This document shows, piece by piece, positions 53,565 through 64,000 of a DNA stretch of 64,000 nucleotides. The notes under the pieces are model-generated. The model worked only from the letters and a program-made list of their open reading frames with translations. It was not told the origin of the DNA and searched no databases. The position numbers and the translations under genes are program-made. Source of the stretch: Circinella umbellata. Its lineage: Eukaryota > Mucoromycota > Mucoromycetes > Mucorales > Lichtheimiaceae. How positions within the stretch are numbered: position 1 is the first letter of the stretch; each line of letters opens with the position of its first letter. The stretch covers positions 434,001 through 498,000 of the forward strand of contig JAIWNF010000002.1 in the NCBI GenBank assembly GCA_025093555.1, given 5' to 3'.

Positions 53565-54426
53565 CAACAATGATAACAAAATTTTCGATGCATTTTTTTC
53601 TCTCTCTCTCTCTTTTTTTTTCTTCACTGTAAATATAATGATAACAACACAACAATAACAACAACTACAATAATAATAAAAGTAACTAAATCGATTCACA
53701 CACTTTTGCATTCATTTTAAACAAGATAAATCATAACGATAGTTAAAAAATGTTATTTATGAGGAGAAAGTGATGCTTGATATAAATCACATTCGAAAAA
53801 AAAAACTCCTAAAGAGATAGTTCATTCAGCTATAACGGCGGATGCCATCAATTGTTCTAATTTTACCATAATGTAATTATGTATTTTGGGATAGTGATTG
53901 CACGATTTCCTGTAATTTACGTACATCTTAAAATATACACATGACTTTTCGTTTATGTAGGTGAAATGATCGTATACAGCCTTTATGACACTACAAGTGA
54001 TTTCTCTAATATCATTTGACAACTCATAATATGTTTGCCCAAAACAGTTTATTTAATTTTTCGCATAACAAATATAAACCTTAAAATCAATGTAGTAAAT
54101 AATTTGAATGTATTGGTTCGTTCCATGCATATCTGTCAATTACATGGAGAACCTGTTTCTCTATTGGTACCTGAAACAATAATGGGCAAGAAAAAAAAAA
54201 CCAACTATGCATGTCGGAATAAGGTTTTGCGTGTGTAAGGGGAATTTCGTGTTACAAGTTGTTCGCAGGAACTCAAATTTATCCAATAATGCGGGGAATC
54301 TTGGTGAATCACATGCTTGGTAAAAAGTGATTATATTTTTTTCCCTCGGTCCCACTCAGCAACTCGTCGTTCTTCTTTCTTCTTTTCGATACTAAAAAAA
54401 AAAAGAAGCTATATTTATTAACACAT
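53565..54426. other. Intergenic region with an unrecognised minus-strand frame
   Basis: Holds the RPC2 3' flank. A minus-strand frame ending at 53822 runs back through YYELSNDIREITCSVIKAVY and YRKSCNHYPKIHNYIM to about 54055. It looks more protein-like than its surroundings. I see a faint likeness to the start of HORMA-type proteins such as Rev7, but not enough to call a gene. Confidence 0.35.
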
Positions 54427-57035
54427 ATGGCGCTTCTTTTTCGTACATCGAGTTGTGCTTTCAGTACTCGCTATCCCAGCGTTGTTACCATCAATCGGTA
54501 AGTTACTTATATTATTTTTCTTTTATATATGCTAGTTCCTGTTTTTTTTTTGTCAAAAACCATGATTTCTATAAGGAAAAACTCAAAAAACGCGTTAACA
54601 ACAAACTAAAAAATAAATACAATCAGCCCATTACTGCATCATACAAGAAGACTTATATCCACCACTGAGCAACCCAAAACATTCTCGAACCAGTCCAAAC
54701 TCCCGCGCCTTCCTATTCCAGAATTAAAAGGAACCGCAGAACGTTACAAGAAAAGTCTTCTACCTTTGTTAAGCTCTGCTGAACATGCCAAAGTGAGTCA
54801 AAAGGTTGATCAGTTTATTAACGAAGGAGGTCTTGGCCCTAAATTACAAGAACGATTAAAGGCATTGGATAAGCAAGAAACACCGAAAGGAGTGTCATGG
54901 TTGGATGAACTTTGGCTTAATAAAGGATATCTTGAATATCGTATTCCCACATTGATTAATGTAAATTGGTGGAATCAGTTTAAAGATCCTGAAGGTGGAC
55001 TTGCTTCAGATGTAGCACCAGGAAAAGCAACTGAATTTCAGTTACAACGTGCTGCAAATATTACAGTCGGCTTGGTGAACTATTCAAATAAAATTAACAA
55101 GTATGGATTAAGAGGGGTTGGATAGAACAGAAAGTAACCAAAAAAAAAAAAAGAAAAGTAGATAAAAATAAAAGGAACCAAGATATTATAATTAACATTA
55201 TTTTATTTTTATTTTGTATACTAAAAGTGAGCAAGTCCCACCAGATGTTTCACGCTCAGGTCCATTTTGCATGCATCAACTCAAGAAATTGTTCGGTGTT
55301 AGTCGTATTGCGGCCAATCCTCGCGATAAAATTATAACTAATTGGCCAGCAACTGCTAAACATATTACCGTTATATACAAGGATCAAATTTTCTCGGTTC
55401 CTGTATTTGATGCTGAAGGTGAAATTCTTTCCAACAAAGCAATGGCCAGGTATATATAAAAATATCCATAGTTATTCTTGCCATATATATGCGTGCGTGC
55501 GTGTGTGTGAATGTATATGTACACATGTATACCCAGATACAAAGCATTACTAACATGGTCATCATTTCCATTTTTATTTATTTAGACAATTTCGTCGTGT
55601 TGTCGATCAAGTTGACAAGGTTCAACCTGAATTATTGCAACCTCCTGTCGGTATTATGACTTCGGAACATCGTGATACTTGGGCTACTGTTCGTGAACAA
55701 TTGGAATCCAATGCCACCAATAAAAACACATTGAACGATATCGATTCCTCATTATTTGTTATCAGTTTGGATGATTATAGTGCCTCATCTGATATTGATC
55801 AAGCTCATCGAAATGTATTCCATGGAAAGGAAGGACGTAACCGTTGGTTTGATAAGGCATTATCGTTTATTGTAGAAAATAATGGACGTGCTGGTGTCAA
55901 TGGAGAGGTATATTAATATGTTGTGTTTAAACTTTATGTCTGTTTCTCTTTGATGAATAATGTATACTAATCAACTATTTTATCGTTTTGTTACTAGCAT
56001 GCACCAGCAGATGCTATTATCCCATTCACTATGTTTAGTGAAATCATAACGAGGTGTGTAATATCATTATTATTTAGTTTTACTTGTGTAATTACATAAT
56101 GTGAGATAAAAATTGAAGTTTTTAACCCAGCTTCAAAAATTAGTGAACAAAATGCTCAAGATATTGCCAAACCTAATTTATCAGCCCCAGCACCACCCAC
56201 CTGGTTAGGTTGGGATATCACTCCTGCTATCGAGGATTCACTCAAGACTGCTCAATCCAATGCTGCTAAGCTTATCAATGATATTGATAGTGTTCTTTTA
56301 CATTACCATGGTTATGGTTCTCAATTTATGAAAAAGGCAAAGGTCAGTCCTGACGGCTGGATGCAAATGGCTTTCCAATTGGCCTATTATCGTCAACATG
56401 GCAAGTCGGTACCTACTTATGAAGCTGCATCAACACGTAAATTCCTTACCGGTCGTACAGAAACCGTTCGAACATTGTCAGTTGATTCAGTTGCTTTTAC
56501 CAAAGCTTGGGAAGATGAAAATGTTAAAGTAAGCATCAACAATATATATTTCCAACGTGCGTATATCGAAAAGGTTCTAAATGAAAGTAAAAAAAATACT
56601 AATTTATTTGTTTAATAGATGGAAGATAAATTGGCATTAATGGAAACAGCCATTGGAAGTCATTTGGAATACATGAAAGCTGCTGTCAATGGTAAAGGTG
56701 TAGATCGTCATTTGCTTGGTTTACGGTGCATGATGACACCTGAAGAAGCCAACTCTGAAGCTGCAGCCATTTTCCAAGATCCATCGTATGCTAATTCTCA
56801 ATATTGGATTTTATCTACTTCCAATGTTTCGCCTGGTGATTTAAGTTATGGTGGTTTTGGTGCAGTTGTGCCTGAAGGATATGGTATCGCTTATGCTGTT
56901 GATAAGGAACGTATTCGCATCAGTATGTCTTCATGGAATTCTTATCCAGAGACAGATACTCCTGAATTTAGAAACGTGGTCAGTGATATCTTGGATGAAT
57001 TCGGTGAAGTAGCCGAGAAGTATTTGATCAAATAA
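54427..57035 (+). CDS. CAT2: Carnitine O-acetyltransferase, probably mitochondrial
   Basis: Seven exons, 54427-54497, 54627-55100, 55228-55449, 55586-55907, 55998-56055, 56131-56528 and 56619-57035; 653 residues. It moves acetyl groups between CoA and carnitine. The first 40 residues (MALLFRTSSCAFSTRY, then RRPLLHHTRRL) are Arg/Ser-rich with no acids, fitting a mitochondrial presequence. The core has LPRLPIPELKGTAERY, SRSGPFCMHQLKKLFGVSR and HAPADAIIPF, whose His is the catalytic base, then GWMQMAFQLAYYRQHGKSV, EAASTRKFLTGRTETVR and STSNVSPG. The exon 5 donor (GTGTAA at 56056) was chosen because the stronger-looking GTGTGT two bases earlier gives a stop. That join is the weakest. There is no C-terminal peroxisomal signal. 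Confidence 0.92.
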
Positions 57036-57353
57036 AGAAAAACCCCATATTATGTAGAAGAAGGGGAATAACATATTAAATTAGATTAGTAGACATCTAC
57101 ACTTGTAAAACCTTTTTAATAATATACTATATTTCGTTTGGTCCCTCCCCCCCCGTCCAACAAAATTCTTAATATGTATCGTATGTTGCGTGTCACATTT
57201 ATAATTCACCTTGTTGATTTATTATGTTTCTCTATTTTTTTTCTGATGATTTGTAGCAAATAGTAGTTGAAAAAGAAAAAAAAAGTATAATACAGAAGAG
57301 CTTTTGAGTATTTATGTACAAGAGGTGGGCGATCAAAGATAAGTTTTGTTGCT
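57036..57353. other. Convergent 3' flanks
   Basis: 318 bp between the carnitine acetyltransferase and the minus-strand Oca-like gene. AT-rich, with a C9 run near 57147 and no gene. Confidence 0.6.
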
Positions 57354-58287
57354 TTAATTTTGAGTTAACAATTTAGCTTCTTGTTCTGCTTGTTCTTCAG
57401 CCTATTATAATCACGTATAGTTCAACGATTCAATTAATAAACCAGCACGTTTCGAAACATGTACTTCAAAAACAAAAAACATAAAATAGGTGCATAAATA
57501 TTTTACCAGCATATCTTGTTGATCTATTAACCAATTTGGGAGACTCACGGGTAAGGTGACAAGATCCAAATCGAATAATTCAATAAATTGTTCATTTACA
57601 TATCGTGCTTTGGTCCCTGCATAAGCTCGGTACTAAATAATATAAGAATTAGTCTAATGATGAGAGACTATCTCGAATAAGAGCCACAGCTAAAAAAAAA
57701 CCAGTTACCTCAGTAATAATTGAACTGAAATTCCATCCTTCTAATTTTCGTAAACATCCAACAAGTGTACCGGTTTCATGAATACCAGAGCTATATATTT
57801 ATAAACACCCCATTATTAATATATCAACTCTGTTTTTTTTAGAACTAGTTATATAATTACATACGTGCACATAATCAAAACAGGGTGGGTATCACTATTA
57901 AGAATTAATTCAAGCCCTTCTTTAATAAGTTCTTCTGATACAGGCCGCCATGTCGACGGTTGTGTCGGTTTCCATGTTGCCATGCCTAAATGAACCTATA
58001 TATTGATGTTAAGTTACAAGTGTATATGTACACATGGTTGACAAGATCTAATAAAGAAAATAATAGTGATAATAATAACAACGAACCATTTTCATGCCAC
58101 CTTCTTCCATTAAATTGGAGGTGACTCTATTTGGGATTTCAGGACTAAGCATAACAACGGTTTTGAAATTAATGTGTTTTATGAATGGAAAATGAAGTGG
58201 ATGAAGCATATCAGAACGATAAATGCCTGGTTCCACAATACCAAATTGCTCTGGAGGAGTTAACAGTTTCACATTAACATGACTCAT
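57354..58287 (-). CDS. Oca/Siw14-like dual-specificity phosphatase-fold protein with altered P-loop
   Basis: Five exons on the minus strand: 58287-58087, 57995-57865, 57790-57709, 57632-57507 and 57401-57354; 195 residues. The N-terminal LLTPPEQFGIVEPGIYRSDM, then FKTVVMLSPEIPN and YRAYAGTKARYVNEQFIELF, fits the fungal Oca1/2/4/6-Siw14 phosphatase group. Siw14 itself is an inositol-pyrophosphate phosphatase. The active-site loop reads CTSGIHETG instead of CX5R, so the phosphate-binding Arg is Glu while the nucleophilic Cys remains. This suggests a weakly active or inactive pseudophosphatase, as proposed for some Oca proteins. The exon 2/3 junction falls inside this loop, but both sides are in frame and fit the family. 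Confidence 0.85.
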
Positions 58288-58838
58288 TTCTTTAAAAGAA
58301 AAAAAAAAGGGTTGAGTGTATACTATGGTATGAATTAAATTCGATAGAGCGGGAACAAAAAAAAAAGTACAGCACCACTTTGAGCTGGAAAATAAGTAAA
58401 ACTCAACGCAGGAAAAAATATTGTAACTCCAGTAGTTGTTCACATGATCATAGAATATGCATTAAAGCAACTAATAAAGAAAAATAAACACAGACGTTTT
58501 CCTTTGTGTAATATGATGGGATTATATTCAAAAATAAAAGAATGAGTTCAAGGAAAATATGGTTTTTTTTCTGGAAAAAGAAGTAAAAAAGAAAAGATTT
58601 CTTATAAACCATTTTTCTTAAATATTGGGAATTAAAGGTTATCTCCAAACCAATAAGAACCCGTAAAGTCGTCGTCAAGGTAACACAGATATCTTCGTGA
58701 CGGAACCGAGACATTGCATCCGCGGAACGTGAAGAAAAGGGTAAGCCAAAAAAATTGCTTTACCGTAACTTTTTTTTTTTTTTTCCCCTTCTTGAACCTT
58801 TTTCTTACATACACACACACACACTACCCAAACACATA
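58288..58838. other. Divergent promoter region, Oca-like gene and deaminase gene
   Basis: 551 bp between the two start codons. It has a T17 run near 58770 and a CA repeat near 58811-58824, and no additional gene. Confidence 0.55.
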
Positions 58839-60367
58839 ATGAGACTTGTAGTACGACAAGATTACGAGGAAGTGTCTGCATGGACAGGTATAATAAAAAT
58901 TATGATATTATAAAAGATTTACTTTTTTTTTCTAAAAACTTCTGACCACATGCGCGTTTTTTTTTTCCATAAAAGCCCATTACATTAAGGAACGCATTAA
59001 TCAATTTCAACCGAGTAAAGAACGACCTTTTGTACTTGGTCTTCCAACAGGATCTTCTCCTGTTGGGACATATCATCGTTTAAGTGAATTTTGTAAAACT
59101 GGAGAACTCTCTTTTAAACACGTTGTAACGTTTAATATGGATGAATATGTTGGTATTCCAAGGTAAAACTATTATTTCTTCTTTATTTTTTATTTTTTTG
59201 ATAATAGATACTAAATATGAAATATAAATGTGTGATTGATAATAATATAGAAATCATCGTGAATCATATTATACTTTTATGTATACACATTTGTTTCAAC
59301 ACATTGATATTTTACCTGAAAATATTCACGTGTTGGATGGGAATGCACAAGATTTAGAAGAAGAATGTAGACGATATGAAGCAACTATTTTGGCTCATGG
59401 TGGAATTGAAATGTTTTTAGGTGGTATTGGTCCTGATGGACATATTGCTTTTAATGAACCCGGAAGTTCTCTTACATCTAGAACGCGCGTCAAAACATTG
59501 GCATATGAAACAATTATTGCAAACTCTCGATTTTTTGACGGTGATATAACCAAAGTACCGAAATTAGCTTTGACAGTGGGTGTAGCGTAAGGATTTTATC
59601 TTAATGATATTTGTAATATATATATATATAGTCTTCTCCCCCTCTTATTTTCTAACGTTTTTTTTTAATATATCATAGTACTGTAATGGATGCCCGTGAA
59701 GTTTGCATTATTATTACTGGAGCCCATAAAAGGTAAAAGAAAAAAAAACCCGTAATTTTTTTTTGCGAAACTCAACTCACATTTATCCACCCTTTATTTA
59801 GTATTGCTTTGGCGAAATGTGTAGAAGAAGGAGTAAATCATATGTGGACTGTATCTGCTATTCAAATGCATCCAAAAGGATTAATAGTGTGTGATGAAGA
59901 TGCAACTTTGGAATTACATGTAAAGGTAAGAATACTTGTCTCACCTCTTTTTTTCCCCTTTACTTTTTCTCTTTTTCTCTTTTAATGATTCACACACACA
60001 CAAACGTAATACGAAAAAAAAGAGCTTACAAAATTATTCTATTTAGACGGTGAAATACTTCAAATCAATTGAACACGTGCATCAATCATTGATTGGACAA
60101 GAAAATCTTGGACTTCAGGGTGAACTTTTGTCTTCAACAATGCGTAGTTCAGCCACAGCTGGTCGTGAGATGTTGGTTCGACAATTATTGAGCGGGGATG
60201 AATCAGAAAGTAAAGCGGATGATAATGAAGACCCCATGTCTCCTGATGAAGATAATGATAGTATGCAAGCAAGTAGTCCAAATGCACGAGAACAAAGCCC
60301 AACCAAGAAACGGCGCACAACAGCTGATATGGCTGCTGGTACATTGCCACCTTCAGGACAACAATAA
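58839..60367 (+). CDS. NAG1: Glucosamine-6-phosphate deaminase with a C-terminal extension
   Basis: Six exons, 58839-58887, 58976-59162, 59251-59586, 59679-59732, 59802-59925 and 60047-60367; 356 residues. It converts glucosamine-6-phosphate to fructose-6-phosphate and ammonia, the last step of GlcNAc catabolism. [16 protein letters not shown] binds the phosphate, FNMDEYVG holds the catalytic Asp, and [17 protein letters not shown] carries the Asp/His/Glu group. [19 protein letters not shown] and [14 protein letters not shown] follow. The enzyme core ends near 275. The last 80 residues are an acidic, Ser/Pro-rich tail ending in PTKKRRT, with several SP sites, resembling a nuclear-localisation or phosphorylation region. 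The human enzyme has about 289 residues and no such tail. Confidence 0.93.
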
Positions 60368-60730
60368 GCGTTATTGTTCTCTAGTCATTAAACGACATCC
60401 CCCCCACCTACACCCATCCACATTACACATGATAAATTTAATTCTCCTCTTTTAAGTTCCTGATTGCTTATTCCTCATCCTTTTCGTCTCAGTTTAGTTC
60501 TCTTTTTCTCTCTCTCTTTTTTTTTTTTTTGTAAATTGCGCACAACAAATTTATTCCATACCATACACACATATACAGCTATTCAACCTTCCCCGATCAT
60601 CTTTGTTAATATTTTTTTTTGTATCTATCCAATCATCTTCTTTATATTTTTTTTTCTTCATCTTAACTATATAGGATTTCTATTTTGGAATTTTTCTTTT
60701 TCTTTTTTTTTTGATTGATTGCTATGTCTA
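60368..60730. other. Convergent 3' flanks
   Basis: 363 bp, strongly T-rich on the plus strand, with no gene. Confidence 0.6.
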
Positions 60731-61841
60731 CTACCAATTTGTAATGTTATCCCAAAATGGATCATTTAAAATGTTGTCATTGGCTTTGATCACAATCTTG
60801 TCACCCTCTCGTGCCAAATAATGAATTGTATGAATATCTGTTGATTTTAAATAATCCTTAAGCTTTTCATAAAATAATCCAACATCTTTTGGACCATGAC
60901 AATCATCTGACAAAGTGAATCGTCCCCCTTTTTCTTGAATATACTAATTATAATTGAAACCAAATATAGATTCAACAAATAAGGTTAAACTATGAAAATC
61001 CCTTGAAAAATAAATAAATAAACAACAAACCTTGATAACGTCACGACATGGATAAGCGTCTCTTAATCCCTTTTTCCAAGCTCTTGAATTAATTTCAAAT
61101 ACACCTCCATATTCGACAATAAAATCAATATTACGAACCACCTTATTCCAAATCTCAGGTTTATTCAATGTTTGTTGTTCTTCACTCGAAGCAAAAATTC
61201 GTACTAAATCAAAATGTCCCACCACTTCGGGTTGAACAGCTTTTAACATTTCATATTGTTCATCAAAATAAGCACCAAATAACGATGTCATATCTCCATA
61301 CTTTTCCAATGCTTTTTTGTAAAGTTCGGGTGAAAAATCAATAGGTATAGTGCCCACGTGATGTAATGATCCAACAACATAGTCGACCTTGCTACGTATA
61401 GTACGAATATGATCTGCATATTTTGTATGAATAAATTCAATCTCGGTACCGACGAGTAGATCGATTTGACCATCATACTGATCTACAAGTTGACGTGCAT
61501 GCGATTGGAAATTGTCGAATAATGTGTTTAATGTTTCTGGTGTACATTTAGCCTAGTTTGGTAATATTATAGACACGAACATTCAAAAATATAAAAAAGG
61601 GGGAGGGAAAAAATAAATGGCTCAATGATAAACATGTCATGTTGAATCACAGTGATAAAAAAAAGAAAATACATACTTCTATTTCTTCTGGATAGAGTTC
61701 ACTGTCAGCAAAACGTGGCATATGTTCACTTAAGCCATAAGCGTGAAAGCCTTTACGAATGGCTTCTTTGACAACATCTTCTAGTTGTCCATAACCATGG
61801 TGACAATACTGTCCAGAATGACTGTGATACGAATATGGCAT
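60731..61841 (-). CDS. HIS2: Histidinol-phosphatase, PHP family (HIS2)
   Basis: Three exons on the minus strand: 61841-61677, 61552-61031 and 60943-60731; 299 residues. It dephosphorylates L-histidinol phosphate in histidine biosynthesis. PHP metal-binding motifs are all visible in order: YHSHSGQYCHHG, LSEHMP, GTEIEFI, GSLHHVGTIPID, GHFDLVRIF, FEINSRAWKKG and LSDDCHGPKDVG. The start codon directly precedes the first metal motif, as in yeast His2. It is divergently paired with the DAHP synthase gene across 149 bp. Confidence 0.94.
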
Positions 61842-61990
61842 TTTGGAAATAGAAGAAAGAAAAATAATTATTACTTAGTCCCCCGCACAATTCTTTTTTA
61901 ATGGGTGATTTTGGTTTTTAAGGAATATCATCGAAGGTTTTTACGGGTTTTCTCACGTTTCTTTCTCTTTTTTAACTTCTCTTTTTCTTC
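61842..61990. promoter_or_regulatory. 149 bp divergent promoter between HIS2 and DAHP synthase
   Basis: The two start codons are only 149 bp apart, so regulatory sites are probably shared. A pyrimidine-rich stretch leads into the DAHP synthase ATG. No exact TGACTCA Gcn4 site is present; TTAGTCC near 61876 is only a partial match. Confidence 0.6.
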
Positions 61991-63717
<1,727 letters not shown>

Positions 63718-63867
63718 AAAAAAATACCTATAGAATTAATTTGTATAATGAACAAAAAAAATTGGATTGAATAATGTATTATAAAATAAAAAAGAGGATA
63801 TGTGTGTATAATTATATAATAAAAACAATAATAAATATGTAATATGTACAAAAAAAAAAGCGTGGAA

Positions 63868-64000
63868 TTATGATTCTCTTAATGCATTATTGACTTTGGA
63901 TAAAGGACTTAATAAATGTTCTTCATAATCAAATTCTCGTCTGAATCCTCCTCTTAATTTTCGTTTTTTTCGTGGAGGTGCTGTTTCAATAGGTTTTTGA
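63868..64000 (-). CDS. Unrecognised basic protein, 3' end (cut by window edge)
   Basis: The last 44 codons of a minus-strand gene, open to the window edge and ending in TAA (63868-63870). The visible sequence includes APPRKKRKLRGGFRREFDY, with a KKRK nuclear-localisation-like cluster, then EEHLLSPLSKVNNALRES. A nuclear protein is a reasonable guess, but the family cannot be named from this fragment. Confidence 0.6.
   Translation of the reverse strand, partial: QKPIETAPPRKKRKLRGGFRREFDYEEHLLSPLSKVNNALRES

Overview
The window looks like nuclear DNA of an early-diverging filamentous fungus. It is AT-rich, with compact genes split by 40-150 bp GT..AG introns, homopolymer and microsatellite tracts between genes, and very fungal gene content (VTC polyphosphate polymerases, Ypd1-type phosphorelay protein, fungal MFS transporters, Oca-type phosphatase-like protein). 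The F-box protein style and a truncated L1-like retrotransposon tail suggest Mucoromycota, probably Mucorales. That placement is inference from protein flavour, not from a search. I see no rRNA, convincing tRNA, CRISPR array, phage or bacterial operon.

Layout. 1-990: 3' end of an unrecognised low-complexity protein cut by the window edge. 1862-12199: three complete SPX-VTC-DUF202 genes in direct tandem (VTC-A, B, C), all with an intact-looking polyphosphate polymerase core. 12558-14522: F-box/leucine-rich protein. 15375-16728: two mobile insertions side by side, a 341 bp TA-flanked TIR element (MITE) and a 5'-truncated LINE tail with 15 bp target-site duplications. 18071-18974: convergent pair of small mitochondrial proteins (SDHAF1/Sdh6-like and CHCHD5-like), both multi-exon. 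20665-22811: Dal5-type MFS transporter. 22812-26979: gene-poor, with a second TIR element of 775 bp. 26980-28667: CoA-binding protein and METTL21-like methyltransferase. 28832-32165: Bsc6-like MFS transporter and COP9 signalosome subunit 8. 33617-36216: oligosaccharyltransferase STT3. 36217-39613: gene-poor. 39614-44558: Ypd1, PAT-complex Asterix, PAF1. 44931-57035: acyl-CoA oxidase, RNA polymerase III subunit RPC2, carnitine acetyltransferase. 57354-63717: Oca/Siw14-like phosphatase-fold protein, glucosamine-6-phosphate deaminase with an unusual tail, and histidinol-phosphatase divergently paired with DAHP synthase. 63868-64000: 3' end of another gene.

Shared themes. The VTC trio concerns inositol-pyrophosphate-gated polyphosphate storage, and the Oca-like gene may touch the same signalling. 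Acyl-CoA oxidase (C-terminal ARL, a peroxisomal signal) and the mitochondrial carnitine acetyltransferase sit on either side of RPC2; one makes acetyl-CoA, the other moves acetyl units. HIS2 and DAHP synthase share a 149 bp divergent promoter. The genes are otherwise ordinary housekeeping genes. Exon joins were made by hand from splice signals and reading-frame continuity and have not been tested against transcripts. I found no clear new multi-gene system. The strongest unusual items are the VTC triplication with discordant intron structure, the two TIR elements, the nested LINE insertion, the Arg-to-Glu change in the phosphatase P-loop and the nuclear-looking tail on the deaminase.
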